From NCBI RefSeq assembly GCF_014649815.1, contig NZ_BMTT01000020.1, positions 1 to 64,000 of the forward strand: a stretch of 64,000 bases of DNA. Direction: 5' to 3'. The number at the start of each line of letters is the position of its first letter. Positions within the stretch are counted from its first letter, which is position 1. This document shows, piece by piece, positions 8,529-17,148 of the stretch. The notes under the pieces are model-generated. The model saw nothing but the letters and a program-made list of their open reading frames with translations, was not told the origin of the DNA and made no database searches. A program made the position numbers and the translations under genes. The DNA comes from Streptomyces mutabilis. Lineage in GTDB: Bacteria; Actinomycetota; Actinomycetes; Streptomycetales; Streptomycetaceae.

Positions 8529-8563
8529 CGTACGGGTGCGGAGAAGGTCTCCGCACCCGTACG
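8529..8563 (+). terminator. Perfect 16-bp hairpin just ahead of the dsbA-like gene
   Basis: A perfect 16-base stem (8529-8544 pairing with 8548-8563) has a 3-base loop. It starts 48 bases after the DUF1349 stop and ends 19 bases before the next ATG, next to that gene's GGAG sequence at 8566-8569. It is strong enough to be an intrinsic terminator for the upstream gene, but its position would also place it in the 5' leader of the downstream gene. Confidence 0.7.
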
Positions 8564-8582
8564 ACCGGAGAAGAGCCGAGAA

Positions 8583-9296
8583 ATGCGCGTCGAGATCTGG
8601 AGCGACATCGCCTGCCCGTGGTGTTACGTGGGCAAGGCCCGCTTCGAGAAGGCGCTCGCGGCCTTCCCCCACCGGGACGGCGTCGAGGTGGTCCACCGGT
8701 CGTTCGAGCTGGACCCCGGGCGGGCCAAGGACGACGTACAGCCCGTGCTGACGATGCTCACCGCCAAGTACGGCATGAGCGAGGCGCAGGCGCAGGCGGG
8801 TGAGGACAACCTCGGCGCGCAGGCCGCCGCCGAGGGCCTGGACTACCGCACCCGGGGCCGCGACCACGGCAGCACCTTCGACATGCACCGGCTGCTGCAC
8901 CTCGCCAAGGACACGGGCCGGCAGGAGGCGCTGCTGGACGCGCTGTACCGGGCCAACTTCGCCGATGAGCGCTCCGTCTTCAACGACGACGAGCGCCTGG
9001 TCGGCCTGGCCGTCGCCGCCGGTCTCGACGCGGACGCCGCCCGCGCCGTGCTCGCCGACCCCACCGCCTACGCCGACGAGGTCCGCGCCGACGAGCGCGA
9101 GGCCGCACAGCTCGGGGCGAGCGGTGTGCCGTTCTTCGTGCTCGACCGGAAGTACGGCGTCTCCGGCGCCCAGCCCGCCGACGTCTTCGCGCAGGCGCTG
9201 ACCCAGGCGTGGGGCGAGCGCACGCCCCTGAAGCTGATCGACGACGGCGGCGCGCAGGCGTGCGGCCCGGACGGGTGCGGGGTTCCCGGCAGGTGA
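8583..9296 (+). CDS. DsbA-family oxidoreductase (FrnE-like)
   Basis: 237 residues. The thioredoxin-fold active site is CPWC at residues 10-13 (WSDIACPWCYVGK), typical of cytosolic FrnE-like DsbA proteins, and the cis-proline loop is GASGVPFFV. There is no signal peptide, so it should act on disulfides or small substrates in the cytosol. A C-terminal tail with two further cysteines (ACGPDGC) is reminiscent of the FrnE tail pair in Deinococcus, which takes part in the redox cycle there. A 16-bp hairpin ends 19 bases before the ATG. Confidence 0.9.
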   Translation: MRVEIWSDIACPWCYVGKARFEKALAAFPHRDGVEVVHRSFELDPGRAKDDVQPVLTMLTAKYGMSEAQAQAGEDNLGAQAAAEGLDYRTRGRDHGSTFDMHRLLHLAKDTGRQEALLDALYRANFADERSVFNDDERLVGLAVAAGLDADAARAVLADPTAYADEVRADEREAAQLGASGVPFFVLDRKYGVSGAQPADVFAQALTQAWGERTPLKLIDDGGAQACGPDGCGVPGR

Positions 9297-9386
9297 GGCG
9301 TCAGGTCGGGCGCTCGCATAAGCGTCCCTTGGAGATGCGGCAGAAACGCGATGGACGGGGAGGACCCGGGGCCGCACAGTGGTCCC

Positions 9387-10445
9387 ATGGAGAGCTTCGA
9401 GAACCTCGTCCGTACCGAGTTCGCCCCGAAGACCACGTACCTCAACACGGCCAGCACCGGCCTGCTGCCCGCCCGGACCCTCGTCGCCATGCGTGACGCG
9501 GCGGCCTCGGCGGCGGCCGGGCAGCCGTCCGACATGTTCGCCGACGTCGAGGCGTCCCGGTCGGCCTTCGCCCGGATCGTGGGAGTGCCCGCCACCCGGG
9601 TCGCGGCCGGCGCGTCGGTCGCCACGTACAGCGGGCTCGTCGCCGCCTCGCTGCCCGAGGGCGCCGAAGTGCTCACCGCCGAGGCCGACTTCAGCTCCCT
9701 GGTGAACCCGCTGCACATGCGGGGCGACCTGAAGGTGCGCAGTGTGCCGCTGGAGCGGATCGCCGAGTCGGTGGGGCCTCAGACCGTGCTCGTCGCGGTC
9801 AGCGCGGTCCAGTCCGCTGACGGCCGGATCGCCGACCTCGCGGCGCTGCGGGACGCCGCCCGGACCCACGGTGCGCGGACGCTGATCGACGCCTCCCAGT
9901 CGAACGGGTGGCTGCCGCTGGCCGCGGACGACTTCGACTACGTGGCCGCCATCGCCTACAAGTGGGTGCTCTGCCCGCGCGGCGTCGCCTTCCTCGTCGT
10001 ACCGGAGGACCTGGGTGAGTCGGCCGGGCTGACGCCCCTGTTCGCGGGGTGGGCGTCGGGGGAGCACCCCTGGGACAGCTGTTACGGACCCGTCGAGGAA
10101 CTCGCGCACTCCGCGCGGCGCTTCGACGAGAGCCCCGCCCTGTTCTCCTACACGGGCGCCCGGCATTCCCTGGCCCTGATCGAGGAACTGGGCGTGGAGG
10201 CGGTGCACGCCCACGACACCGCGCTCGCCGACCGGTTCCGCGCGGGGCTCGCCTCCCTGGGCCACGAGCCGGTGCCCGCGCCGGGCTCCGCGATCGTGTC
10301 CGTGCCCGGGCTCGGGCACCGCCAGGAGGAGTTGGCCCGGGCCGGGATCCAGGTCTCCGACCGGGCGGGCAACCTGCGGGCCGCCTTCCACGTGTACAAC
10401 ACGGCGGCGGACGTGGACCGGTTGCTGGACGTGCTGGCGGGCTGA
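9387..10445 (+). CDS. Class V aminotransferase-fold PLP enzyme
   Basis: 352 residues. The fold-type I hallmarks are a nucleotide-like TYLNTASTGLLP start, the cofactor-ring aspartate in LIDASQSNGW, and the PLP lysine in AAIAYKWVLCPRG. It resembles cysteine desulfurase and kynureninase relatives, but no active-site cysteine loop of IscS/SufS type is visible, so desulfurase activity is unlikely. The ATG at 9387 lies where the conserved N terminus begins; an upstream in-frame ATG adds only low-complexity residues. Convergent with ectD across a good terminator. Substrate unknown. Confidence 0.85.
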   Translation: MESFENLVRTEFAPKTTYLNTASTGLLPARTLVAMRDAAASAAAGQPSDMFADVEASRSAFARIVGVPATRVAAGASVATYSGLVAASLPEGAEVLTAEADFSSLVNPLHMRGDLKVRSVPLERIAESVGPQTVLVAVSAVQSADGRIADLAALRDAARTHGARTLIDASQSNGWLPLAADDFDYVAAIAYKWVLCPRGVAFLVVPEDLGESAGLTPLFAGWASGEHPWDSCYGPVEELAHSARRFDESPALFSYTGARHSLALIEELGVEAVHAHDTALADRFRAGLASLGHEPVPAPGSAIVSVPGLGHRQEELARAGIQVSDRAGNLRAAFHVYNTAADVDRLLDVLAG

Positions 10446-10464
10446 GGCACCGGGGCCGGGAATA

Positions 10465-10508
10465 TCGGGCAGGGGCCTCCCGTCCCACACGAAAAGGCCC
10501 CTGCCCGA
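10465..10508. terminator. Bidirectional terminator between aminotransferase and ectD
   Basis: A perfect 13-base stem (10465-10477 with 10496-10508) has an 18-base loop. The right arm is preceded by gaaaa, giving U-rich RNA on the minus strand. It lies 20 bases after the plus-strand stop and 15 bases after the ectD stop, so it can serve both convergent genes. Confidence 0.8.
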
Positions 10509-10522
10509 GTCTCAGACGCGGG

Positions 10523-11422
10523 TCACTTCACCGGCGTGAAGTCCCGCGCCCCGATGAACTCCGGCCGCCGGATCGGTGCCGCGAACGGCTCGACCGCAGT
10601 GTTCTCCACGCTGTTGAACACGATGAACACGTTGCTGCGCGGGAACGGCGTGATGTTGTCGCCGGAACCGTGCATGCAGTTGCAGTCGAACCAGGTCGCC
10701 GAGCCGGCCTTGCCGGTGAACAGCTTGATGCCGTACTCGGAGGCCATCTTCGTCAGCGCCTCGTCCGACGGCGTCCCCGCGTCCTGCATCTGCAGGGACT
10801 TCTTGTAGTTGTCCTTCGGCGTGGCCCCCGCGCACCCGAGGAACGTCTTGTGCGACCCCGGCATGATCATGAGACCGCCGTTGGTGTCGTAGTTCTCGGT
10901 GAGCGCGATCGAGACCGAGATCGTGCGCATGTTGGGCAGGCCGTCCTCGGCGTGCCAGGTCTCGAAGTCCGAGTGCCAGTAGAAGCCGCTGGCCCCGAAG
11001 CCCGGCTTGACGTTGATCCGGGACTGGTGGACGTAGACGTCCGAGCCGAGGATCTGCCGGGCCCGCCCGACCACGCGCTCGTCGCGCACCAGCTCGGCGA
11101 AGACCTCGCTGATCTTGTGCACCTCGAAGACCGACCGGATCTCCTTGGACTGCGGCTCCACGATCGAGCGCTCGTCCGCGCGGATGGCCGGGTCGGTGGT
11201 GAGCCGCTCCAGCTCACGGCGGTAGACCTCGACCTCGTCCGGCCCGATGAGCTGGTCGATGGCGAGGAAGCCGTCGCGGTCCAGGGCCTGCAGGTCACCG
11301 GCCGAGACGGGACCGGGCGCGTCCGGGGAGCCCCAGACGACCGGGTCCTGCCGGGGGGTCGCCACCTCGGTGGCGCCGCGGGTGGGATAGAGGTCGGTGA
11401 CGTTCGTGGTCGTGGTGGTCAC
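10523..11422 (-). CDS. ectD: Ectoine hydroxylase EctD
   Basis: 299 residues. A non-haem Fe(II)/2-oxoglutarate dioxygenase that converts ectoine to 5-hydroxyectoine. The iron site is visible: the H-x-D pair in FYWHSDFETWHAEDG (near 149-151) and the distal histidine in MHGSGDN (near 250), followed by PFPRSN with the 2-oxoglutarate-binding arginine. The GTG start has GGAGG inside the end of ectC, six bases separating the genes, so translation is probably coupled. It is the last gene of ectABCD, ending at a strong terminator. Confidence 0.97.
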   Translation of the reverse strand: MTTTTTNVTDLYPTRGATEVATPRQDPVVWGSPDAPGPVSAGDLQALDRDGFLAIDQLIGPDEVEVYRRELERLTTDPAIRADERSIVEPQSKEIRSVFEVHKISEVFAELVRDERVVGRARQILGSDVYVHQSRINVKPGFGASGFYWHSDFETWHAEDGLPNMRTISVSIALTENYDTNGGLMIMPGSHKTFLGCAGATPKDNYKKSLQMQDAGTPSDEALTKMASEYGIKLFTGKAGSATWFDCNCMHGSGDNITPFPRSNVFIVFNSVENTAVEPFAAPIRRPEFIGARDFTPVK

Positions 11423-11428
11423 GGTGAC

Positions 11429-11827
11429 TCACACCTCCTCGGTGAGCAGCGGGTAGACGCCGTTCTCGTCGTGGTCCTCCCGTCCGGTCACGGGCGGGTT
11501 GAACACACAGATGCAGTGGAAGTCCTCCTTGACCTTGAGCGTGTGCCGCTCATGGCCGTTCAGGAGGTACATGGTCCCCGGCGTGATGTGGTACGTCTTC
11601 CCCGTCTCGCGGTCGGTCAACTCGGCGTCGCCCTTGGTGCAGACGACTGCCTCGATGTGGTTCGCGTACCACATCGACGTCTCCGTACCCGCGTACAGGA
11701 TCGTCTCGTGGACGGAGAAGCCGACCTTCTCCTTCGCGAGGACGATGCGCTTGCTCTCCCAGGTGCCGGACGCCGATTTCACGTGCCGGTCGGTGCCTTC
11801 GATCTCCTTGAACGAACGGACGATCAC
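11429..11827 (-). CDS. ectC: Ectoine synthase EctC
   Basis: 132 residues, the usual size. A cupin enzyme that cyclises N-gamma-acetyl-2,4-diaminobutyrate to ectoine with loss of water. The characteristic [16 protein letters not shown] start, the [11 protein letters not shown] core and the [14 protein letters not shown] metal-site region are intact. It follows ectB after a 125-base gap containing a long hairpin, and is closely followed by ectD. The ATG has AGGAGG four bases upstream. Confidence 0.97.
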   Translation of the reverse strand: MIVRSFKEIEGTDRHVKSASGTWESKRIVLAKEKVGFSVHETILYAGTETSMWYANHIEAVVCTKGDAELTDRETGKTYHITPGTMYLLNGHERHTLKVKEDFHCICVFNPPVTGREDHDENGVYPLLTEEV

Positions 11828-11867
11828 GGTGGTGCGATGCCTCCTAGGTGAAGGGTGTGCAAGGGTC

Positions 11868-11911
11868 TCCGGCGCCTTCGGCCCACGGACACGCGGGCCG
11901 AAGGCGCCGGA
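11868..11911 (-). terminator. 17-bp stem-loop inside the ectoine operon (ectB-ectC gap)
   Basis: Perfect 17-base arms (11868-11884 and 11895-11911) flank a 10-base loop. The structure sits 41 bases after the ectB stop and 40 bases before the ectC start. It is as strong as the terminators elsewhere in this window, yet all four ect genes are expected to be expressed together. It may be an attenuator, an mRNA-processing site or a 3'-end stabiliser for ectAB mRNA. Confidence 0.7.
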
Positions 11912-11952
11912 AGCACTGGTGGTGGTGCCGGACGGTCAGGGCCGTCGGACGG

Positions 11953-13224
11953 TCAGGCGGTCTCGCGCACGGCCCGGGCGAGGGTCTTCATGCCCTCGTC
12001 CAGCTCGTCGGGCGTGATGGTCAGTGCCGGCAGCAGCTTGACGACCTCGCTCTCGGGTCCGGACGTCTCGATGAGCAGCCCGAGCTCGAAGGCGCGCTTG
12101 GCTACCCGACCCGCACGCTCCTTGTCGTGGAACTCCAGGCCCCAGACCAGGCCGCGGCCGCGGTACTCCTTGACGTCGGCGAGGTTCTCCTCGGTGATGG
12201 CGATCATGTGCTGCTCGACCTGCTCACCGCGGGTGCGGGTCTGCTTCTCCATCGCCGACCCGTCCGCCCAGTACGCCTCCAGCGTGGCGGTCGCCGTGAC
12301 GAAGGCCGGGTTGTTGCCGCGGAAGGTGCCGTTGTGCTCGCCCGGCTCCCAGACGTCCAGCTCCGGCTTGAACAGGGTCAGTGCCATCGGCAGGCCGTAG
12401 CCGCTGATCGACTTGGAGACGGTGACGATGTCCGGCGTGATGCCCGCCTCCTCGAAGGAGAAGAAGGCGCCGGTACGGCCGCAGCCCATCTGGATGTCGT
12501 CGACGATGAGCAGCATGTCCTGGCGCTCGCACAGGGCGGCCAGGGCGCGCAGCCACTCGGGGCGGGCGACGTTGATCCCGCCCTCGCCCTGCACCGTCTC
12601 GACGATCACGGCGGCCGGCTTGTTGAGGCCCGAGCCCTGGTCCTCGAGCAGCCGCTCGAACCAGAGGAAGTCCTCGACGGTGCCGTCGAAGTAGTTGTCG
12701 AACGGCATCGGCGTGCCGTGCACCAGCGGGATGCCGGCGCCGGCCCGCTTGAAGGCGTTGCCGGTCACGGCGAGCGAGCCCAGCGACATGCCGTGGAAGG
12801 CGTTGGTGAACGACACGATCGACTCGCGCCCCTTCACCTTCCGCGCCAGCTTCAGCGCGGACTCCACGGCGTTGGTGCCCGTCGGGCCCGGGAACATGAC
12901 CTTGTACGGCAGGTCACGCTTGCGCAGGATGACGTTCTGGAACGCCTCCAGGAAACGGCGCTTGGCGGTGGTCGACATGTCGAGCCCGTGCGTGACGCCG
13001 TCCCGCTCCAGGTAGTCGATCAGCGCGCGTTTCAGGACGGCGTTGTTGTGCCCGTAGTTGAGCGAGCCGGCTCCGGCGAAGAAGTCGAGGTACTCGTGGC
13101 CGTCCTCGTCGTACATACGGCTGCCGACCGCACGGTCGAAGACGGTGGGCCAGCCGCGGCAGTAGCTGCGTACCTCGGACTCGACGGTCTCGAAGACGCT
13201 GAGGTCGGGCTGGGTGATGGTCAC
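11953..13224 (-). CDS. ectB: L-2,4-diaminobutyrate transaminase EctB
   Basis: 423 residues. A PLP-dependent class III aminotransferase that makes L-2,4-diaminobutyrate from aspartate-beta-semialdehyde with glutamate as amino donor. Landmarks are FFAGAGSLNYGHNN near the N terminus, the cofactor aspartate in LIVDDIQMGCGRTG, and the PLP lysine in VSKSISGYGLP (near 270). The GTG before TITQPDLS was chosen because AGGAG lies nine bases ahead and the length matches the family; extension upstream gives only low-complexity residues. Second gene of the ect operon. Confidence 0.97.
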   Translation of the reverse strand: MTITQPDLSVFETVESEVRSYCRGWPTVFDRAVGSRMYDEDGHEYLDFFAGAGSLNYGHNNAVLKRALIDYLERDGVTHGLDMSTTAKRRFLEAFQNVILRKRDLPYKVMFPGPTGTNAVESALKLARKVKGRESIVSFTNAFHGMSLGSLAVTGNAFKRAGAGIPLVHGTPMPFDNYFDGTVEDFLWFERLLEDQGSGLNKPAAVIVETVQGEGGINVARPEWLRALAALCERQDMLLIVDDIQMGCGRTGAFFSFEEAGITPDIVTVSKSISGYGLPMALTLFKPELDVWEPGEHNGTFRGNNPAFVTATATLEAYWADGSAMEKQTRTRGEQVEQHMIAITEENLADVKEYRGRGLVWGLEFHDKERAGRVAKRAFELGLLIETSGPESEVVKLLPALTITPDELDEGMKTLARAVRETA

Positions 13225-13357
13225 GACGAATCGCTCCTCGTTGGGTGAGGGTGGGAGAGGAAGGTCGTACGGATCCGGGGGACCGGTGCGGTCCCGGCCG
13301 GGAAGTCTGAGGGGCCGGACTGGCACGGGGTGCCGGGCTGTCCGGCGAACCGGTCGG

Positions 13358-13873
13358 TCAGCGGGCGGTGGCCGGCAGGGGGCCGATGCGGTACAGGACC
13401 TCGGGTTCGTGCGGCCCGTCGGGGAACAGGACGGTGTCGAACAGCACCTCACGCTCCAGCCGGGCGCCGTGGCGCTCGGCGAACGAGGTGAACAGCCGCT
13501 GGGAAGCGGTGTTGTCCGGGGAGATCGTGGTTTCCAGGGTGGTCAGTCCGCGCTCCGCGACGGTGCGGGCGGCCAGTCCGTCGAGCAGGGCCGCGGCGAG
13601 TCGGCGTCCGCGGTACGCCTCGTCCACCGCGACCTGCCACACGAGCAGGGTGTCCGGCCGGTCCGGCCGCACGTACCCGGTGACGAAGCCGACCGGCTCA
13701 CCGCGCTCGTCGCGGGCGACGGCCGACGTGGCGGCGAAGTCCCGGCACCAGAGCAGATAGCTGTAGGACGAGTTCAGGTCGAGGACCTTCGAATCCCTCG
13801 CTATCCGCCACAGGGCGGCCCCGTCGGCCACTCTCGGACGGTCGATTTGCAGGTCTGCTTGCGCGGCAGTCAT
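13358..13873 (-). CDS. ectA: L-2,4-diaminobutyrate acetyltransferase EctA
   Basis: 171 residues. A GNAT enzyme that acetylates the gamma-amino group of 2,4-diaminobutyrate. The family start IDRPRVADGAALWRIARDS, the substrate segment LNSSYSYLLWCRDF and the acetyl-CoA loop YRGRRLAAALLDGL are all present. The ATG before TAAQADLQ has no Shine-Dalgarno sequence ahead; the preceding 30 bases are unusually AT-rich. A TAAATT sequence ends eight bases before the ATG, so the mRNA may be leaderless or nearly so. First gene of ectABCD, whose product protects against salt and heat. Confidence 0.96.
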   Translation of the reverse strand: MTAAQADLQIDRPRVADGAALWRIARDSKVLDLNSSYSYLLWCRDFAATSAVARDERGEPVGFVTGYVRPDRPDTLLVWQVAVDEAYRGRRLAAALLDGLAARTVAERGLTTLETTISPDNTASQRLFTSFAERHGARLEREVLFDTVLFPDGPHEPEVLYRIGPLPATAR

Positions 13874-14203
13874 GCAGATTGAATTTACCCAGCGAAATTC
13901 AAAATTGCATCGCCGAACGGGGTTACGGATGGGCGCATGCTGTGTTATCACGCGGGCGCGTGCCGACGCGCGAGAGAGCGACGCTATGTCCCGATTTCTG
14001 CCGCACGAAGGGCGCAAACCGGACAGCATGTGTATCGGGTCACAATCGCGTAACTCGCGCGAGACGTGCCCGAAATGCGAGGCTTGAGCGCCACGGAATC
14101 TCTGTGTTTAGGTCCCGGGAAAGCGGGCAGAAGAATACGGGAAGCTGCGCTGAGCGTAATTTCTTAATTCCGTTTATCGTGAGCTTCGGGAATTGCCCTG
14201 AAT
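13874..14203. promoter_or_regulatory. ect promoter region (330 bases, non-coding)
   Basis: No gene is visible. The part next to ectA is AT-rich and carries an 8-bp perfect inverted repeat, TTGAATTT (13879-13886) and AAATTCAA (13895-13902), with an 8-base spacer. On the minus strand TAAATT overlaps its left arm and could be a -10 box. At the other end, 14150-14210 is again AT-rich and holds the 12-base palindrome CCTGAATTCAGG (14197-14208) overlapping the stop of the next gene. The rest is ordinary GC-rich spacer. A short frame across it has poor codon use and was not called. Confidence 0.6.
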
Positions 14204-15346
14204 TCAGGCTTCCGTTACCGCTTCCGAAAGGCCGGAGCCGACCGGGCGGTCCCAGGCGTCCTCGACGGCCCGCCGAGCGGCCTCCGGATCGGCCTTCAGT
14301 CCCTTCTCGGCCAGCGCGGCACCCAGTGCCGCCAGGGAGCCCTGCACCGCCCCGCGCGTCGCGTCCGGCCCGTAGTGGTTGATCCGGATCATCTCCCCGG
14401 CCAGCGCACCCCCGCCCGCCGCCAGCGGCAGCCCCGGGTCGGACACCAGGGCGCGGGCCACCATCTCCGACGCGTCCACGTCCGACGGAACCCGCAGCGT
14501 CGTCGCGACCGGCGCCGCGTCCCGCGCCTCGCGCACGTACGGCTCCAGACCGCCGCCCAGCGCGAGCGCGCCGGCCCGGGTGGCCGCCGCGGCCGAGGCG
14601 TGCCGCGCCATCACCGTCCGCGGGCCCTCCGCCTCGATGCGCTCCACGCACGCCTCCAGTGCGAGCATCTCCAACTGCGCCGGCGCGTGCAGCAGCGCCT
14701 TGCGACCGCCGTCGATCCAGCGCTCCTTCCAGTCCAGCAGGGACAGGTACGAGCGCCGCGGGGCGTTCGGGTTCGCCGCCATCCGCGTCCACGCCCGCTC
14801 GCTCACGGACACCGCCGACACCCCGGCCGGACCGCCCATCGCCTTCTGCGCGCCGATGACGCACAGGTCCACGCCCCACGCGTCCGGCAGCACCGGCTCG
14901 GCGCCCACGGAGGCCACGGCGTCCAGGTAGAGCAGCGCTCCGTGCGCCCGTACCGCCTCGCCGATCTCCGCGACCGGGTTGGTGTTCCCGGTCGCCGCCT
15001 CCGCGTGCACCAGGGACACGAAGTCGATCTCCGGGTGCTCGGCGAGGGCCCCGCGGATCTGCTCGGCGGTCACCGCCGTGTGGAACGGCACGGCGAGGTC
15101 GTGCACGGTCGCGCCGCAGTCCCGCAGCCAGTTCCCGAACGTCTGCCCGTACGGCCCCGTGATCACGTTCAGCGCGACGGTGCCCGGCCCGGCGGCGGCG
15201 CGGATCGCGCCCTCCAGCGGCAGCAGCGCCTCGCCCTGCATGACCACGACGTCCTGTCGGGTGCCGAGCAGGCGCGCGACCCGGTCCTCGATCGCGGCGA
15301 AACGGCCGGCGCTCAGCGGGGCGAGGTCCAGGAAGGGGTGGGTCAC
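14204..15346 (-). CDS. PLP-dependent aminotransferase, alanine-glyoxylate/serine-pyruvate type
   Basis: 380 residues. A class V fold-type I enzyme. The cofactor region LYLDAVASVGAEPV has the ring-stacking aspartate, and the PLP lysine is in VIGAQKAMGGPAGVSAV. NVITGPYGQTFGNWL and the C-terminal MIRINHYG are typical of alanine-glyoxylate, serine-pyruvate and 2-aminoethylphosphonate transaminases, so the substrate is a small amino acid or analogue. The GTG before THPFLDL was chosen; no strong ribosome site exists, with AGAGAG the best nearby. It is upstream of the ect operon on the same strand but 330 bases away, so probably not part of it. Confidence 0.83.
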   Translation of the reverse strand: MTHPFLDLAPLSAGRFAAIEDRVARLLGTRQDVVVMQGEALLPLEGAIRAAAGPGTVALNVITGPYGQTFGNWLRDCGATVHDLAVPFHTAVTAEQIRGALAEHPEIDFVSLVHAEAATGNTNPVAEIGEAVRAHGALLYLDAVASVGAEPVLPDAWGVDLCVIGAQKAMGGPAGVSAVSVSERAWTRMAANPNAPRRSYLSLLDWKERWIDGGRKALLHAPAQLEMLALEACVERIEAEGPRTVMARHASAAAATRAGALALGGGLEPYVREARDAAPVATTLRVPSDVDASEMVARALVSDPGLPLAAGGGALAGEMIRINHYGPDATRGAVQGSLAALGAALAEKGLKADPEAARRAVEDAWDRPVGSGLSEAVTEA

Positions 15347-15514
15347 GGCGGTGCTCTCTTCAGTAACGGTCAGGTGTACGGCGCGTACGGAGTCGAGAGT
15401 AACCATGGCCCAGGGCGCCACTCGCGCCGGCAGGCTTCCGTTGCGACACCCCCACGCCCGGAATTGTGGCTTCCGCCACAGTCATGGCGGTCGCCGGCTG
15501 ATGGACTCGGGCTC

Positions 15515-16012
15515 GTGATCCTCCTGCTGCTCGTCCTCGTCGCGGTCGTGACGGCCGTCCTCCTCGGCCGGGGCACCGGCACGTACCCCCGTGCGCGCAC
15601 GGCACCGGAGGCCCTCGTTCCCGCGCCGCGCAAGCCGGGCGCGCCCTTCCGCGTCGTCGCCGGCGCAGCGGGCTGGGCCGCCGCCCTGCTGTACCTGTGG
15701 GGCCTGGTGTGCGTGGGGTTCGCGGCCATGGAGGCGGAGGACGGCGGCACGGACTCCTCGCCGCTGCGGCCGTGCCGTACCGGCGTGCCCCCGGAGCTGT
15801 CCGGGCGCGTCATCGACTACTCCGTCTCCTACCTGCCCCTGCGCTTCAGCTGCGAGACCGCCGACGGCGAGGCCTACGACTCCGCCGACGTGCCCGGCTA
15901 CGTCAACCCCGGCGTCGCCGTCCTCGCCCTGACCGCCGTCGCGAGCGCCGTCTCGGCCGGATACGCCACCGAGCGGCGCGCCCGCGCGGCAGCGCGCGAC
16001 GGTGACCGGTGA
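15515..16012 (+). CDS. Small membrane protein of unknown function
   Basis: 165 residues with three hydrophobic helices: one at the very N terminus (ILLLLVLVAVVTAVLL), one near residues 45-65 and one near 130-150. A Cys-containing loop of about 60 residues lies between the second and third helices (cysteines in PCRTG and SCETAD), which could form a disulfide if extracytoplasmic. The GTG start has no good ribosome site and is provisional. The stop is 44 bases before an amidohydrolase start. I do not recognise the family. Confidence 0.65.
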   Translation: MILLLLVLVAVVTAVLLGRGTGTYPRARTAPEALVPAPRKPGAPFRVVAGAAGWAAALLYLWGLVCVGFAAMEAEDGGTDSSPLRPCRTGVPPELSGRVIDYSVSYLPLRFSCETADGEAYDSADVPGYVNPGVAVLALTAVASAVSAGYATERRARAAARDGDR

Positions 16013-16056
16013 CCGGGCCTTCGAACGGCCCCGGGGCCCGGTCTAAGGTGCGGGGC

Positions 16057-17148
16057 ATGAGCGATCGCACGGTGCTGCACGTGAAGGGACGGGTGCTCGT
16101 CGGGCCGGAAGAGGTCCGCGACGAGTTGTGGGTGATCGACGGCAGGGTCTCGTACGACCGTCCCGCCGGCGCCGCCGACGTCCGCACCGTCCGCGGCTGG
16201 GCCGTGCCCGGCCTGGTCGACGCGCACTGTCACGTCGGGCTCGACCAGCACGGGGCCGTCCCCGAGGACGTCGCCGAGAAGCAGGCGCTGACCGACCGCG
16301 AGGCCGGCACCCTCCTCATCCGCGACGCGGGCTCGCCCTCCGACACCCGCTGGATCGACGACCGCGAGGACCTCCCGAAGATCATCCGGGCCGGCCGGCA
16401 CATCGCCCGCACCCGCCGCTACATCCGCAACTACGCCTGGGAGGTCGAGCCCGACGACCTCGTCGCCTACGTCGCCCAGGAAGCCCGGCGCGGCGACGGC
16501 TGGGTGAAACTGGTCGGCGACTGGATCGACCGCGACCTCGGCGACCTGTCCGCCTGCTGGCCGCGCGGCGCGGTGGAGGCGGCCATCGCGGAAGCCCACC
16601 GCCTCGGCACCCGCGTCACCGCGCACTGCTTCGCCGAGGACTCTCTGCGCGACCTCGTGGAGGCCGGCATCGACTGCGTCGAGCACGCCACGGGCCTGAC
16701 CGACGACACCATCCCGCTCTTCGCCGAGCGGGGCGTCGCCATCGTGCCGACCCTGGTCAACATCGCCACCTTCCCCGCCCTCGCCGACGGCGGCGAGTCC
16801 AGGTTCCCCCGCTGGTCGGCCCACATGCGCCGGCTCCACGAACGCCGCTACGACACCGTACGGAGCGCCTACGACGCCGGGATCCCGGTCTTCGTCGGCA
16901 CCGACGCGGGCGGCTCGCTGGCGCACGGTCTGGCGGCGGCGGAGGTCGGGGAGCTGGTCACCGCCGGCATCCCGCCCGTCGAGGCGCTGGCCGCGACGAC
17001 CTGGGCCGCCCGGCGCTGGCTGGGGCGTCCCGGCCTGGACGAGGGCGCGCCGGCCGACCTGGTGGTGTTCGACGAGGATCCGCGCGCGGACGTGCGCGTG
17101 CTCGGCGCTCCGCGCCGGGTGGTGCTGAACGGGCGCGTCGTCGGTTAG
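16057..17148 (+). CDS. Amidohydrolase-family metal-dependent hydrolase
   Basis: 363 residues. A TIM-barrel amidohydrolase with the metal motif DAHCHVG (HxH), a probable bridging lysine in WVKLVGDW, later metal histidines in AHCFAED and EHATG, and the catalytic aspartate in GTDAGGSL. The C-terminal strand region GAPADLVVFDEDP is typical of imidazolonepropionase, prolidase-like and dihydroorotase-related members. It should hydrolyse a cyclic amide or amidine; the substrate is unknown. The ATG has AAGGTG seven bases upstream. Confidence 0.9.
   Translation: MSDRTVLHVKGRVLVGPEEVRDELWVIDGRVSYDRPAGAADVRTVRGWAVPGLVDAHCHVGLDQHGAVPEDVAEKQALTDREAGTLLIRDAGSPSDTRWIDDREDLPKIIRAGRHIARTRRYIRNYAWEVEPDDLVAYVAQEARRGDGWVKLVGDWIDRDLGDLSACWPRGAVEAAIAEAHRLGTRVTAHCFAEDSLRDLVEAGIDCVEHATGLTDDTIPLFAERGVAIVPTLVNIATFPALADGGESRFPRWSAHMRRLHERRYDTVRSAYDAGIPVFVGTDAGGSLAHGLAAAEVGELVTAGIPPVEALAATTWAARRWLGRPGLDEGAPADLVVFDEDPRADVRVLGAPRRVVLNGRVVG

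Noticed and set aside
13879-14087. A small plus-strand ORF of about 70 codons within the ect promoter region
   Set aside because: Codon use lacks the G/C third-position bias of the neighbours and there is no ribosome site; it overlaps the ectA promoter.
14197-14208. The 12-base palindrome CCTGAATTCAGG as an operator
   Set aside because: It overlaps the stop codon of the PLP enzyme and is far from any start, so it is more likely chance.
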